64,000 nucleotides of DNA from Corynebacterium timonense. GTDB taxonomy: Bacteria > Actinomycetota > Actinomycetes > Mycobacteriales > Mycobacteriaceae. Both the position numbers and the translations under genes were made by a program. The DNA is taken from contig NZ_LT629765.1 in the NCBI RefSeq assembly GCF_900105305.1, forward strand, positions 186,001 to 250,000, written 5' to 3'. Shown piece after piece: positions 15,473-25,002 of this stretch (positions within the stretch are counted from its first letter, which is position 1; each line of letters opens with the position of its first letter). The notes under the pieces are model-generated. The model saw nothing but the letters and a program-made list of their open reading frames with translations. It was not told where the DNA came from and ran no database searches.

Positions 15473-16068
15473 CTGCTTCTCCTCGCAGGTCAAAAATGCT
15501 GAGTTGATTGGTGTCCGGTATCGGACGTTGTGGGCGATCTTCTGATTGAAGCTTAGTGCGGACTCCGGGCTTTGTGCCTGAATGCGGTTAGAGGGGTGGG
15601 ATTGTTCGGAAGGCTACTTCTCTGGTTCGGGCCGCGTTACGCACGCCTGGGCCGTGAAAGGCGAGAGGTTTCCACTGATCGCCACGGGCTCGTTCGCACT
15701 CGAGACCTGACGCGCCCATGGCGTCCTCGCAATGGCGTGGGGTGTTTCCCCGTGGCGTTGCGTTTGCCCGGTGAATCAGAGAGAGACGTCGTTAACACCA
15801 GCAAAAAAGTACCCCCGGCTCCGCCGGCGAGCAGGACGGCATCTCGTCGATGTCTGGTTTCGTTCGTGGGGAGGGGTCGAGCCGGTACATCGATAGGGCG
15901 ACAGCGATTGTCCTGTCGATGAGCAGGGGTTCGCCAGCGCCGCAGAGATCGTGGTGCGGGATTACCGATCTCGGCGGTCAAAGTGGGCAGAAGCACGAGT
16001 GAGAACGCCGTTTTTCGTCGGTGCCGCCGTGAGATGTCGGCCAGGCCCGGCGACCGCGCCGCGGCCGG
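15473..16068. other. Gene-free boundary between island and core
   Basis: About 600 bp without a supportable gene. It contains a short inverted repeat (GTCCG/CGGAC, 15513-15526) about 40 nt upstream of the acidic protein gene, which could be an operator or chance. Open frames on both strands have unnatural composition. This is the likely right-hand border of the acquired segment, but I see no attachment site or direct repeat. Confidence 0.4.
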
Positions 16069-16074
16069 TAGACT
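16069..16074 (+). promoter_or_regulatory. bioA -10 element (leaderless)
   Basis: TAGACT ends 7 nt before the ATG at 16082 with no ribosome binding site between, implying that transcription begins at or next to the start codon. Confidence 0.5.
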
Positions 16075-16081
16075 ACACGGA

Positions 16082-17374
16082 ATGTCCGACACCCCGATGA
16101 GCACGAACGACCTGCTCGACGCTGACGTGCGGCACGTGTGGCACCCCTACGGGGGCTTCCCGGCTTCGACGCGCCCGCTGCCCGTCGCCTCAGCCGAGGG
16201 GGTTCGCCTCACGCTCGAGACAGGGCAGGAGCTTATCGACGGCATGAGCTCGTGGTGGTCAGCCATCCACGGCTACCGCCACCCCCACCTCGACGCTGCA
16301 GCCCACGCGCAGATCGACTCCTTCAGCCATGTCATGTTCGGCGGGCTTACCCACCGCCCCGCCGTGGAGCTGGCGCAGCGGCTCGCGGCGATGGCCCCCG
16401 GCGACCTGGACAAGGTGTTCTTTGCGGACTCGGGCTCGGTCGGCGTCGAGGTGGCGATGAAGATGGCGCTTCAGTACCAGCGCTCCCGCGGGTGGACGCG
16501 GCGGACGCGGCTGGCCACGTGGCGCGGCGGCTACCACGGCGACACGCTCAACCCGATGAGCGTGTGCGACCCGGAGGGCGGCATGCACGCGATGTGGTGC
16601 GGGGTGGTCCCGGCCCAGGTGTTCGCCGGAGAGCCGCCGGCCCAGTGGGACGAGCGGTACGCGGCCGGGCTCGCCGACCTGGTGCGCAGCCGCAGCGACG
16701 ACCTGGCCGCCGTGATCGTGGAGCCGGTCGTGCAGGGCGCCGGCGGGATGCGCTTCCACGATCCCGCTTACCTGCGCGTCCTGCGCCAGGTGTGCGACGA
16801 GACCGGTGTGCTGCTCATCTTCGACGAGATCGCGACGGGCTTCGGCCGGACGGGCACGCTGTTCGCCGCCGATCACGCGGGTGTTGTGCCCGACATCATG
16901 TGCGTGGGCAAGGCCCTGACCGGCGGGTACGTCACGCTCGCGGCGACGCTGACCACCGCGCACATCGCCGAGGTCATCAGCGCGGGGGAGGCCGGCGGGC
17001 TGGCGCACGGCCCGACGTTCATGGCCAACCCGCTCGCCTGCGCGATCGCCGGCGCGTCGCTGGACCTCATCGAGGAGGGGGCATGGCGCACCCAGGTCCC
17101 GCGCATCGAAAGCGCTCTGCGCCGCGGGCTCGCGCCTGCGGCGGAGCTGCCCACCGTCGCGGAGGTGCGGGTGCTGGGCGCGATAGGGGTGATTGCGCTT
17201 GAGTCGGACGTCGATATGCAAGCCGCGACGGACGCGATCACGGGGGAGGGGGTGTGGCTGCGGCCCTTCCGCAACCTCATCTACACCATGCCGCCCTACG
17301 TCTCCTCCGACGAGGACATCGCCGCGATCTGCCGCGGTGCGGTGGCGGGGGCGCGGGCTCACGTATCGTCCTAA
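16082..17374 (+). CDS. bioA: Adenosylmethionine-8-amino-7-oxononanoate aminotransferase (BioA)
   Basis: 430 residues. A PLP enzyme of biotin synthesis that transaminates KAPA to DAPA using S-adenosylmethionine as amino donor. Visible class III aminotransferase features are HVWHPYGGF at the N-terminus, [16 protein letters not shown] (substrate site), [14 protein letters not shown], the [12 protein letters not shown] motif with the PLP-ring aspartate, and the PLP lysine in [10 protein letters not shown]. The ATG at 16082 fits both homologue starts and the leaderless -10 TAGACT. bioF follows after 4 nt and bioD after that, forming a bioA-bioF-bioD operon; bioB is not in the window. Confidence 0.95.
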   Translation: MSDTPMSTNDLLDADVRHVWHPYGGFPASTRPLPVASAEGVRLTLETGQELIDGMSSWWSAIHGYRHPHLDAAAHAQIDSFSHVMFGGLTHRPAVELAQRLAAMAPGDLDKVFFADSGSVGVEVAMKMALQYQRSRGWTRRTRLATWRGGYHGDTLNPMSVCDPEGGMHAMWCGVVPAQVFAGEPPAQWDERYAAGLADLVRSRSDDLAAVIVEPVVQGAGGMRFHDPAYLRVLRQVCDETGVLLIFDEIATGFGRTGTLFAADHAGVVPDIMCVGKALTGGYVTLAATLTTAHIAEVISAGEAGGLAHGPTFMANPLACAIAGASLDLIEEGAWRTQVPRIESALRRGLAPAAELPTVAEVRVLGAIGVIALESDVDMQAATDAITGEGVWLRPFRNLIYTMPPYVSSDEDIAAICRGAVAGARAHVSS

Positions 17375-17378
17375 GGCT

Positions 17379-18536
17379 ATGGAAAACATGGAGAACACCG
17401 TGTACGCCCGCGCCGCGTCCCTCGACTGGCTCGACGCGGCGGCTGAGGCGCGCGAGCGCGCGGGCCTGACACGCACGTTGCGCCCGCGCGGTGCGCGCGG
17501 CAGCCTGCTCGACCTCGCCTCCAACGACTACCTGGGCCTGGCGGGCCACCCCGAAGTGCGGGCGGGGGCGCGTGCCGCCGTGGAGGCATGGGGCGCGGGG
17601 GCCACCGGGTCGCGCCTGGTCACGGGCACGACAGAGGAGCACGAGCTGCTGGAAACGGAGCTCGCGGGCTTCCTCGGCCACGAGTCGGCGGTGGTGTTTT
17701 CCTCCGGCTACCTGGCCAACCTGGGTGCGGTGGGCGCGCTCGGCGGGCGGGGCACGCTCATCGTCTCCGACGGTGGGGCGCACGCCTCGCTGATCGACGC
17801 CTGCCGCCTCTCCCGCTCCCGCATCGTGGTCACTCCCCGCGGCGATGTCGCCGCTGTCGAGGCCGCGCTCGCGCAACGCAGCGAGAAGAGGGCGCTCGTG
17901 CTCACGGATTCGGTCTATTCTGCTGACGGCGCGCTCGCCCCGGTTGCGCAGCTTTACGCGGTGGCGCGCGCGGCGGGGGCCGTCTTGCTTGTCGACGAGG
18001 CCCACGGCCTCGGGGTGCGCGGGGAGTCGGGCCGTGGCTGCGTGGCCGAGCTCGGCCTGGCGGGGCGCGAGGACCTCGTGGTCACAGCGACGCTGTCGAA
18101 GGCGCTGGGGGCCCAGGGCGGCGTGGTCCTGGGCTCACGCAGGCTGCGCGCACACCTCATCAACACCGCGCGTCCCTTCATCTTCGACACGGCGCTGGCC
18201 CCCGCGGCGGTGGGGGCGGCGCGGGCGGCGCTCGCGGTCGTGCGCCGCGAGCCCGAGCGGGTGGGCCGCCTCCACGAGGTGGCTGGGGCGCTCGCGCGGG
18301 CCGCCGGGGCCGAGGCTTCCGGCTCGGCCGTCGTCTCCGTCGTCTTCGGCGACCCGGAGAAGGCCACCGCGGCCCGCGACGCGGCTTTCGCACGAGGCGT
18401 GGCCGTCGGCTGCTTCAGGCCGCCCTCGGTGCCCGAGGGGACGTCCCGCCTGCGCCTGACGGCGCGCGCCGACCTGAGCGCCAAGGAGATCGCGCTGGCC
18501 AGCCGGGTGCTCCGCGAGGTCACGGCCGGGGTTTAG
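17379..18536 (+). CDS. bioF: 8-amino-7-oxononanoate synthase (BioF)
   Basis: 385 residues (a second ATG three codons in is also possible). It condenses pimeloyl-ACP or pimeloyl-CoA with alanine to give KAPA, the first step of biotin ring assembly. Alpha-oxoamine synthase features: LDLASNDYLGLAGHP, GATGSRLVTGTTEEHELLE, VFSSGYLANLG, DEAHGLGVRGESGRG and the PLP lysine in LSKALGAQGG. It starts 4 nt after bioA, so translation is probably coupled. Several well-known corynebacteria lack bioF and are biotin auxotrophs; its presence here would complete this part of the pathway. Confidence 0.93.
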   Translation: MENMENTVYARAASLDWLDAAAEARERAGLTRTLRPRGARGSLLDLASNDYLGLAGHPEVRAGARAAVEAWGAGATGSRLVTGTTEEHELLETELAGFLGHESAVVFSSGYLANLGAVGALGGRGTLIVSDGGAHASLIDACRLSRSRIVVTPRGDVAAVEAALAQRSEKRALVLTDSVYSADGALAPVAQLYAVARAAGAVLLVDEAHGLGVRGESGRGCVAELGLAGREDLVVTATLSKALGAQGGVVLGSRRLRAHLINTARPFIFDTALAPAAVGAARAALAVVRREPERVGRLHEVAGALARAAGAEASGSAVVSVVFGDPEKATAARDAAFARGVAVGCFRPPSVPEGTSRLRLTARADLSAKEIALASRVLREVTAGV

Positions 18537-18545
18537 GCTGAGGGG

Positions 18546-19265
18546 ATGACGCAACCGACCTACATCGTGGTGTCCGGCACGGGCACGGAGATTGGAAAGA
18601 CAATGGTTACGGCCGCGCTCGCGGCGCTGGTCCGCTCTGCGGGGGCCCGCGTCGGCGTGGCCAAACCCATCCAGACCGGGCTGCTGCCGGGGGAGGAGGG
18701 CGATTGCCAGCTCGCCGCCCGCATGGCTGGTGCGGACGCGGCGTTTGAGCACCGGCGCCTTATCGAGGCGCTCGCCCCCGAGACCGCGGCGCGCCGGGCG
18801 GGCGAGGCGCAGGCCACCGTCGCGGAGCTCGCCGACGCGGTGCGCGCGTGGGCCGAGGCGCCAGGCGCCGGCCTCGACGTCGTCGTTGTCGAGGGGGCAG
18901 GTGGTATCCTGGCCCGGCTTGGCACGGACACGACCATCCTCGACGTGGCGCGTGTGCTGGCTGCCCCGGTTGTCCTCGTGACCACGCCGGACCTGGGCAC
19001 GCTGTCGACGACGGAGCTGGCCACGCGGTACCTGCGTGACGCCGGGCTGGAGTGCCTCGGGCTGGTGCTGGGCACGTGGCCCGCGGCGCCCGCCGAACCC
19101 ACCTTGGCGCAGCGCTGTAACCGCGAGGACCTCCCGCGCCTGACGGGCACCCCGCTCGTCGGAGCGCTGCCGGACGGAGCTGGGCGGCTCGCGCCGGACG
19201 AGTTCACTACCCGCGCGCCGGAGTGGTTCGCGCCGGGCTTTCGCGACTCGTTGGTAGCACCCTAA
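18546..19265 (+). CDS. bioD: Dethiobiotin synthetase (BioD)
   Basis: 239 residues. It carboxylates DAPA with CO2 and ATP to form dethiobiotin. The P-loop VSGTGTEIGKT is at residues 9-19, the substrate-binding lysine in VAKPIQTG, and the second nucleotide-binding region VVVVEGAGGILARLG. The start is 9 nt after bioF; TAGGCT overlapping the bioF stop with 6 nt spacing could also give an internal leaderless start. Last gene of the bio operon. Confidence 0.93.
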   Translation: MTQPTYIVVSGTGTEIGKTMVTAALAALVRSAGARVGVAKPIQTGLLPGEEGDCQLAARMAGADAAFEHRRLIEALAPETAARRAGEAQATVAELADAVRAWAEAPGAGLDVVVVEGAGGILARLGTDTTILDVARVLAAPVVLVTTPDLGTLSTTELATRYLRDAGLECLGLVLGTWPAAPAEPTLAQRCNREDLPRLTGTPLVGALPDGAGRLAPDEFTTRAPEWFAPGFRDSLVAP

Positions 19266-19293
19266 AGAGGTTCCCTCTGACTCTGGGCGCGCC

Positions 19294-19299
19294 TATACT
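19294..19299 (+). promoter_or_regulatory. ogt -10 element (leaderless)
   Basis: TATACT, close to the consensus, lies 8 nt before the ogt ATG with no ribosome binding site between. Confidence 0.5.
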
Positions 19300-19307
19300 T
19301 TTGCACC

Positions 19308-19796
19308 ATGAAAATGCATTCATGGACGGTCGTACATACGCCCCTCGGGGACCTCATGTTGGTCCGTTCCGAGACCGGCTTGGCCCGCGTGTTTTTCGAG
19401 TCCGAGGACTTCGAGCTCCGGCGCGCCGAGCTCGGTCTCGACGGCCCGGCCACCGCGTACCCGGAGGCAGAAGAACAGCTCGGCGAGTACTTCGCGGGCG
19501 AGCGGCGCGCCTTCGACCTCCCCCTCGACTGGGGCGAGGGGGACGGGTTCCACCGCCAGGCCCAACGGGCCCTTGCGGACATCCCCTACGGCGAGACCCG
19601 CAGCTACGCGGAGTTCGCCACGTATCTGGGCAACCCGGCCGCGGTGCGCGCCGTCGGGGCCGCCTGCGCCGCCAACCCCCTGCCCGTCGTCTCGCCGTGC
19701 CACCGCGTGCTGCGCAGCGACGGGTCGCTCGGCGGCTACCGCGGCGGCCTGGAGATCAAGCGCGCGCTCCTCGACGTGGAGGCTGGCGTACGGTAG
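19308..19796 (+). CDS. ogt: Methylated-DNA-protein-cysteine methyltransferase
   Basis: 162 residues. It repairs O6-alkylguanine by transferring the alkyl group to its own cysteine, a suicide reaction. The active site PCHRVLRSDGSLGGYRGGLEIKR contains the PCHRV acceptor motif, preceded by the helix-turn-helix and arginine finger region (IPYGETRSYAEFATYLGNPAAVRAVGAACAANPLPVVSPCH). Length and domain order (short N-terminal domain, then the DNA-binding/catalytic domain) fit Ogt rather than the longer Ada. It follows bioD with its own leaderless promoter. Confidence 0.92.
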   Translation: MKMHSWTVVHTPLGDLMLVRSETGLARVFFESEDFELRRAELGLDGPATAYPEAEEQLGEYFAGERRAFDLPLDWGEGDGFHRQAQRALADIPYGETRSYAEFATYLGNPAAVRAVGAACAANPLPVVSPCHRVLRSDGSLGGYRGGLEIKRALLDVEAGVR

Positions 19797-19802
19797 CGGG
19801 GT

Positions 19803-20552
19803 ATGACCCGAGGATTCACCAAAACTGCAAGCGCACCAGGCGCCGCCGCAGCGGAAGCCGCCGGTTTGCGGTGGCTGCGCGAGGGCAGCGAGGCGGTCGT
19901 CGAGGTGTACGCGCTCGACGAGGACGCCAACACGCTCACCATCGAGCGGGTGGACTCCGCTCGGCCGACGCCCGAGGACGCGCGGCGCGCCGGTCGTGAG
20001 CTCGCGGCCATCCACGCGCGCGGCGCCGCCGCCTTCGGGGCGCCGCCGGAAGGCTGGGAGGGGCCGAACTTCATCGGGCGGGCCCAGCAGGAATGCACGC
20101 CGACGGCCAGGTGGGCCGAGTTCTACGTCCACCAGAGGGTGTTGCCCTTCGTGGAGAAGGCGGAGCGGACGCACGGGGCCACGTTGGACCTGGTCAAACG
20201 CGCGTGTGAGGCGCTGGAGGCGGAAGACGAGGATGCCCCGCTGGCGCGCATCCACGGCGACCTGTGGGCGGGCAACCTGCTGTTTTCGCCGAGCGGGCCG
20301 CGGTTCATCGACCCCGCGGCGCACGGCGGGCACCCGTTGACGGACATCGCGATGCTGGAGCTGTTCAGCGCCCCGTTTGTCGAGGAGATCTGCGCCGGCT
20401 ACCTCGAGGTCGGCGACCTCGGGCCGCGGTGGCGCGAGCGCATCCCCATCCACCAGCTGCACCCGCTCGCGGTGCACGCGTACACCCACGGGCCGTCCTA
20501 TAACGCCCCGCTCGTGGAGGCGGCGCGGCGCTGCCTCGAGATCGTGGGGTAG
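19803..20552 (+). CDS. Fructosamine kinase family protein
   Basis: 249 residues of the protein-kinase-like fructosamine-3-kinase / ketosamine-3-kinase family, which phosphorylates glycated amines so that the sugar is released. The catalytic loop HGDLWAGNLLF (Brenner-type HxDxxxxN) and metal-binding IDPAAHGGHPLTDIAML are clear, and the N-terminus holds the nucleotide-binding half. It starts 6 nt after ogt, so the two are probably co-transcribed, which fits a shared macromolecule damage-repair theme (inference). The exact substrate is unknown. Confidence 0.82.
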   Translation: MTRGFTKTASAPGAAAAEAAGLRWLREGSEAVVEVYALDEDANTLTIERVDSARPTPEDARRAGRELAAIHARGAAAFGAPPEGWEGPNFIGRAQQECTPTARWAEFYVHQRVLPFVEKAERTHGATLDLVKRACEALEAEDEDAPLARIHGDLWAGNLLFSPSGPRFIDPAAHGGHPLTDIAMLELFSAPFVEEICAGYLEVGDLGPRWRERIPIHQLHPLAVHAYTHGPSYNAPLVEAARRCLEIVG

Positions 20553-20559
20553 GCCCGCG

Positions 20560-21396
20560 CTAGCGCCACCAAGAGTCGCGGGGGCCGGGGGGAAGGTGGC
20601 GCTTGTGCTGGCCTGAGGCCCAGAGCTGCTCCAGGCGCTCGCGCGCCTCATCGGGGACGCGCCCGCCCTCGAGGTAGTCGTCGATGTGGGCGTACGTGAC
20701 GCCGAGGGCGTCCTCGTCGGGTAGCGCGGGGCGATCCTCCTCGAGGTCGGCGGTGGGCACCTTCTCCCACAGCGCGGGGTCGGCGCCGAGGTAGGCCAGC
20801 AGCGCCGCGCCCTGGCGCTTGTTCAGCCCGGCGAGCGGGACGAGGTCGGCGGCGCCGTCGCCGAACTTGGTGAAGAACCCGGTGACGTTCTCCGCCGCGT
20901 GGTCGGTGCCCACGACGAGCAGCCCGCGCTCGCCGGCGATGGCGTACTGCGCGGCCATGCGCAGCCTCGCCTTGATGTTGCCCTTGTTAAAGTCGCCGAG
21001 TGCGCCTACCCCGAGGGCGTCCGCGACCGCTGAGGACAGGGCGGTCGTGGCGGCCTCGATGTTGACGGTGATGCGCTCGTCGGGCTGGATGAACTCCAGC
21101 GCCGCCTGCGCGTCCGCCTCGTCGGCCTGCTCCCCGTGGGGCAGTCGCACTGCGACGAACGTCGCATCCGTGCCCTGCGCGCGCCGCTTCTCGACGGCCA
21201 TCTGGGCGAGCCGGCCCGCCAGCGTCGAGTCCTGGCCGCCCGAGATGCCCAGGACAAACCCCGATGCTCCGGTCGCATCCAGGTAGTCGAGGAGGAAGCC
21301 AACGCGGGCGTCGATCTCCGCTGCCGGGTCGATCGTGGGGGAGACGCCGAGGGCGTCGATGATCTGTGTCTGCAGGTTCTCGCCGTGGGAGGACAT
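20560..21396 (-). CDS. nadE: NH3-dependent NAD+ synthetase
   Basis: 278 residues. It makes NAD from deamido-NAD, ATP and ammonia. The N-type ATP pyrophosphatase loop [10 protein letters not shown] is visible, followed by [27 protein letters not shown], the deamido-NAD and ATP binding segment, and the C-terminal KRHLPPGP. No glutaminase domain is attached, so it uses free ammonia. It converges with the fructosamine kinase gene, 7 nt away. The start at 21396 has a minus-strand TAGGAT (plus 21403-21408) 6 nt upstream, another leaderless arrangement. pncA and pncB elsewhere in the window feed the same pathway. Confidence 0.95.
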   Translation of the reverse strand: MSSHGENLQTQIIDALGVSPTIDPAAEIDARVGFLLDYLDATGASGFVLGISGGQDSTLAGRLAQMAVEKRRAQGTDATFVAVRLPHGEQADEADAQAALEFIQPDERITVNIEAATTALSSAVADALGVGALGDFNKGNIKARLRMAAQYAIAGERGLLVVGTDHAAENVTGFFTKFGDGAADLVPLAGLNKRQGAALLAYLGADPALWEKVPTADLEEDRPALPDEDALGVTYAHIDDYLEGGRVPDEARERLEQLWASGQHKRHLPPGPRDSWWR

Positions 21397-21430
21397 GGGG
21401 CCATCCTAGCGCGGGCGCGTGCGCGGCATT

Positions 21431-21458
21431 TTGAGCGTAAGGGCCCATCGGGTAATAT
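21431..21458 (+). promoter_or_regulatory. rpmJ promoter
   Basis: TTGAGC (21431-21436) and TAATAT (21453-21458) with 16 nt spacing form a good sigma-70-type promoter about 90 nt before the L36 gene, so this transcript has a real leader and a ribosome binding site, unlike many neighbours. Confidence 0.6.
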
Positions 21459-21545
21459 GGCCTGCCGTGTCGCGACTCGACCCCGGCGGCGGGGTCGGGC
21501 CGCCTGCCAAGATGGAACCTGACCAAGACAAGAAAGGAGCGCCCG

Positions 21546-21668
21546 ATGAAGGTCCGCAAGTCGCTTCGGTCGCTGAAGAACAAGCCGGGCGCCCAGGTTG
21601 TGCGCCGCCACGGCAAGGTCTTTGTGATCAACAAGAAGGATCCGCGTTTCAAGGCTCGCCAGGGCTAG
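21546..21668 (+). CDS. rpmJ: 50S ribosomal protein L36, cysteine-free form
   Basis: 40 residues, beginning [20 protein letters not shown] and ending [13 protein letters not shown]. This is the zinc-independent (C-minus) L36 paralogue, in which the zinc-ribbon CxxC...H of the usual L36 is absent. Such paralogues are often induced on zinc limitation in other bacteria; no zinc-regulator site was identified here. AAGGAG precedes the ATG at the right distance, and a strong terminator follows 18 nt downstream. Confidence 0.93.
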   Translation: MKVRKSLRSLKNKPGAQVVRRHGKVFVINKKDPRFKARQG

Positions 21669-21685
21669 TCTCGCCGGCTTCCGCG

Positions 21686-21718
21686 CCCCGCTTCTCCGCT
21701 GTGGAGGGGCGGGGTTTT
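21686..21718 (+). terminator. rpmJ terminator
   Basis: CCCCGCTTCTCC pairs through 12 bp (two G-U) with GGAGGGGCGGGG around a GCTGT loop, followed by TTTT. Confidence 0.75.
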
Positions 21719-21865
21719 GCGTTTCGGCGCACGCGAGAACACGAGAACACGGCGCAGAGATACTACAATTCCGGGCTCAGGAGGGTGTGCGCAGGCGGCG
21801 GTGGTTATAGCGAACTACATGTGGGTGATTCCGGGGTGCTGTCCTGGGAATATCACGGTTGTAAC

Positions 21866-21912
21866 TACTACATATAGTGCCTGTTGCTAAGTTGGGGCAC
21901 AAAGTATAGTGT
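21866..21912 (+). promoter_or_regulatory. Tandem NrdR boxes upstream of nrdHIE
   Basis: TACTACATATAGTGCC (21866-21881) and GCACAAAGTATAGTGT (21897-21912) both match the palindromic NrdR consensus (ACACwATATaTwGTGT) in their outer and central bases. Their centres are 31 bp apart, the three-helical-turn spacing typical of NrdR operators. NrdR represses ribonucleotide reductase genes when dATP is high. The nrdH ATG is 74 nt downstream. Confidence 0.7.
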
Positions 21913-21986
21913 CGAGGGGGTACAACGCCGACGGGTTCGGCGGGGAGAAACGACAGTCCGCTTCGCAGAGAAAGAGCCAACAGGTT

Positions 21987-22217
21987 ATGTCCATCACCGT
22001 TTACACCAAGCCCGCATGCGTCCAGTGCACCGCTACGAAGAAGGCCTTGGACAAGGCCGGTCTCGAGTACACCCTCGTGGACCTTTCCATCGACGACGAG
22101 GCCCGCGATTACGTCATGGCCCTGGGCTACCTGCAGGCTCCGGTTGTTGAGGTGAACGGCGAGCACTGGTCGGGCTTCCGCCCGGACCGTATCCGCGGTC
22201 TCGAGGCGGCCGCCTAA
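21987..22217 (+). CDS. nrdH: Glutaredoxin-like protein NrdH
   Basis: 76 residues. The dithiol electron donor for class Ib ribonucleotide reductase. The active site is CVQC (residues 11-14) in MSITVYTKPACVQCTATKKA, and the C-terminal WSGFRPDRI is the NrdH signature that selects thioredoxin reductase rather than glutathione. An upstream in-frame extension to 21909 would overlap the NrdR boxes, so the ATG at 21987 is the real start. First gene of nrdH-nrdI-nrdE. Confidence 0.93.
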   Translation: MSITVYTKPACVQCTATKKALDKAGLEYTLVDLSIDDEARDYVMALGYLQAPVVEVNGEHWSGFRPDRIRGLEAAA

Positions 22218-22233
22218 CCTCCCGCCACCCGCG

Positions 22234-22261
22234 AAGCCGTCACGCCTGGGGCGGCTTTTTT
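22234..22261 (+). terminator. Possible attenuator between nrdH and nrdI
   Basis: A short stem (AGCCG/CGGCT with a 12-nt loop) followed by six T. The stem is weak, so partial rather than full termination is likely, giving more nrdH than nrdIE transcript. Confidence 0.4.
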
Positions 22262-22279
22262 ATATGAGGGAGCCCGCGC

Positions 22280-22816
22280 ATGCTTATCGTCTACTTTTCC
22301 TCGGCCACGGAGAACACAAAGCGCTTCGTGGACAAGGTGGGCCTGCCCGCAGCGCGCATCCCGCTGCGCCGCGCCGACGACGAGCTTCGGGTCACTGAGC
22401 CCTACGTGCTCATCTGCCCGACGTACGGCGGGGGAGCGTCGATCAGCCGCGGCAACACGCGGCCCGTGCCGAAGCAGGTGATCCGGTTCCTCAACGACGA
22501 GCACAACCGCAGCCTCCTGCGCGGTGTGATCGCGGCGGGTAACTCGAACTTCGGGCCGGACTTCTGTCTGGCCGGGGATGTAATATCGGCCAAGTGTAAG
22601 GTCCCCTACCTTTTCCGTTTCGAGCTCATGGGGGCGGAGGGCGACGCGGCGCACGTGCGCGAGCAGCTCATCGCCCACACAGAGCGGTTGGGGTTGGAGC
22701 CGTTGGCCGCTGGGGACGTCGACAAGCTTCAGGCGAAAGACGACGTCGCCACTACCGAAAGCGCGCGGCGCCTCGAGCGGCTGCGCGAGAAGTACAGCAC
22801 GACACGAACAGCATAG
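22280..22816 (+). CDS. nrdI: Flavodoxin-like maturase NrdI
   Basis: 178 residues. A flavodoxin that supplies oxidant to assemble the Mn(III)2-tyrosyl radical cofactor of NrdF. Family features are the FMN-binding start [25 protein letters not shown] and the [19 protein letters not shown] loop. The C-terminal tail is somewhat longer than in many NrdI. A GAGGGAG ribosome binding site precedes the ATG; nrdE starts 13 nt after the stop. Confidence 0.93.
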   Translation: MLIVYFSSATENTKRFVDKVGLPAARIPLRRADDELRVTEPYVLICPTYGGGASISRGNTRPVPKQVIRFLNDEHNRSLLRGVIAAGNSNFGPDFCLAGDVISAKCKVPYLFRFELMGAEGDAAHVREQLIAHTERLGLEPLAAGDVDKLQAKDDVATTESARRLERLREKYSTTRTA

Positions 22817-22829
22817 GAGCGTCACCACA

Positions 22830-24995
22830 GTGTCCACCCCAACCACTGAGCAGCACGGCAAGGCCGTTCCAGAGCCCGCGGACCAGCTGGACTACCACGC
22901 CCTCAACGCCCTGTTGAACCTCTACGACGAGAACGGGCAGATCCAGTTTGACAAGGACCGCGAGGCGGCGAACCAGTACTTCCTCCAGCACGTCAACCAG
23001 AACACCGTCTACTTCCACGACCTGGAAGAAAAGATGCGCTACCTGGTGGACAACAACTACTACGAGTCCCACGTCATCGAGGCCTACGAGTGGAGCTTTG
23101 TCAAGGACACGTTCAAGCGCGCCTACTCTTACAAGTTCCGCTTCCAATCCTTCCTGGGCGCGTACAAGTACTACACCTCCTACACGCTGAAGACCTTTGA
23201 CGGGCGGCGCTACCTCGAGCGCTTCGAAGATCGCGTGGCCATGACCGCACTCTTCCTCGCTCGAGGCAACGAGGGCCTCGCCACCGCGCTTGTCGACGAG
23301 ATCATGACCGGGCGCTTCCAGCCCGCCACCCCGACCTTCCTCAACGCGGGCAAGGCACAGCGCGGCGAGCTCGTCTCCTGCTTCCTGCTGCGCATCGAAG
23401 ACAACATGGAGTCCATCGGCCGCGCCATCAACTCCTCGCTGCAGCTGTCTAAGCGCGGCGGCGGCGTGGCCCTGTTGCTGTCCAACATCCGCGAGTCGGG
23501 CGCGCCGATTAAGCACATCGAGAACCAGTCCTCCGGCGTGATCCCGGTGATGAAGCTGCTCGAGGACTCCTTCTCTTACGCCAACCAGCTCGGCGCGCGG
23601 CAGGGCGCGGGCGCGGTCTACCTCAACGCCCACCACCCGGACATCCTGAGCTTCCTAGATACCAAGCGCGAGAACGCGGATGAAAAGATCCGCATCAAGA
23701 CGCTCTCGCTCGGCGTTGTCATCCCGGACATCACCTTTGAGCTGGCCAAGCGCAACGACGACATGTACCTGTTCTCGCCCTACGACGTCGAGCGGGTGTA
23801 CGGCGTGCCCTTCGCGGACCTGTCCATCACCGAGAAGTACGAGGAGATGGTGGAGGACCCGCGCATCCGCAAGTCCAAGATCAACGCGCGCCAGTTCTTC
23901 CAGACCATCGCGGAGATCCAGTTCGAGTCCGGCTACCCCTACATCATGTTCGAGGACACAGCGAACCGGGCCAACCCGGTGAAAACAGGCCGCATCAACA
24001 TGTCCAACCTGTGCTCGGAGATCCTGCAGGTCAACTCCCCGTCCGTGCTCAACGAGGACCTGAGCTACGCCGAGATCGGCCACGACATTTCGTGCAACCT
24101 TGGCTCGCTGAACATCGCCATGGCGATGGACTCGGACAACTTCTCCCGCACCGTCGACACCGCGATCCGCGGCCTGACGGCCGTCGCCGATTCCACCTCG
24201 ATCGACTCCGTGCCGCCCGTGCGCGAGGGCAACGACGCCTCGCACGCGATCGGCCTGGGCCAGATGAACCTGCACGGCTACCTCGGCCGCGAGCACATCG
24301 AGTACGGCTCAGAGGAGGGCCTCGACTTCACCAACGCCTACTTCGCGGCCGTGATGTACGAGGCGATCAAGGCCTCCCACGCCATCGCCGTGGAAAAGGG
24401 GGAGGCCTTCGAGGACTTCGCGGCCTCTGAGTACGCCTCCGGCGAGTTCTTCGACCGCTACGACCCGGCGGACTTCCAGCCGAAGACGGAGAAGGTCAAG
24501 GCGCTGTTTGAGAAGTCTTCGGCGGCCGTGCCGACGGCGCAGGAGTGGGAGCAGCTGAAAGCCGACGTCGCCCGCGACGGCATCTACAACCGGTACCTCC
24601 AGGCCGTGCCGCCGACCGGTTCGATCTCGTACATCAACAACTCGACCTCCTCGATCCACCCGATCGCCTCAAAGATCGAGATCCGCAAGGAGGGCAAGAT
24701 CGGCCGCGTCTACTACCCGGCGCCCCACATGGACAACGAGAACATCGACTACTTCAAGGACGCCTACGAGATCGGCTACGAGAAGATCATCGATACCTAC
24801 GCTGTGGCCACGAAGTACGTCGACCAGGGCCTGTCGCTGACGCTGTTCTTCAAGGACACCGTGACCACCCGCGACATCAACCGGGCCCAGATCTACGCGT
24901 GGCGCAACGGCATCAAGTCGCTGTACTACATCCGCCTGCGCCAGATGGCCCTCGAGGGCACGGAGATCGAAGGCTGCGTCTCCTGCATGCTCTAG
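22830..24995 (+). CDS. nrdE: Class Ib ribonucleoside-diphosphate reductase alpha subunit
   Basis: 721 residues (GTG start behind an AGGAG site). It reduces ribonucleoside diphosphates to deoxyribonucleotides. Catalytic cysteines are seen in ELVSCFLL and in [12 protein letters not shown], and the C-terminal redox pair is C716 and C719 (GCVSCML), which NrdH re-reduces. The N-terminal ATP-cone is absent, as expected for class Ib. It works with NrdF, encoded 0.9 kb downstream beyond the divergent regulator gene. Confidence 0.96.
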   Translation: MSTPTTEQHGKAVPEPADQLDYHALNALLNLYDENGQIQFDKDREAANQYFLQHVNQNTVYFHDLEEKMRYLVDNNYYESHVIEAYEWSFVKDTFKRAYSYKFRFQSFLGAYKYYTSYTLKTFDGRRYLERFEDRVAMTALFLARGNEGLATALVDEIMTGRFQPATPTFLNAGKAQRGELVSCFLLRIEDNMESIGRAINSSLQLSKRGGGVALLLSNIRESGAPIKHIENQSSGVIPVMKLLEDSFSYANQLGARQGAGAVYLNAHHPDILSFLDTKRENADEKIRIKTLSLGVVIPDITFELAKRNDDMYLFSPYDVERVYGVPFADLSITEKYEEMVEDPRIRKSKINARQFFQTIAEIQFESGYPYIMFEDTANRANPVKTGRINMSNLCSEILQVNSPSVLNEDLSYAEIGHDISCNLGSLNIAMAMDSDNFSRTVDTAIRGLTAVADSTSIDSVPPVREGNDASHAIGLGQMNLHGYLGREHIEYGSEEGLDFTNAYFAAVMYEAIKASHAIAVEKGEAFEDFAASEYASGEFFDRYDPADFQPKTEKVKALFEKSSAAVPTAQEWEQLKADVARDGIYNRYLQAVPPTGSISYINNSTSSIHPIASKIEIRKEGKIGRVYYPAPHMDNENIDYFKDAYEIGYEKIIDTYAVATKYVDQGLSLTLFFKDTVTTRDINRAQIYAWRNGIKSLYYIRLRQMALEGTEIEGCVSCML

Positions 24996-25002
24996 GGCAT
25001 GC

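Noticed and set aside
15637..16104. 155-codon minus-strand frame upstream of bioA
   Set aside because: It overlaps the bioA promoter and start, lacks a ribosome binding site and has no family resemblance.
16259..17524. 421-codon minus-strand frame over bioA
   Set aside because: Antisense shadow of bioA and bioF; arginine/histidine-rich composition and no domain.
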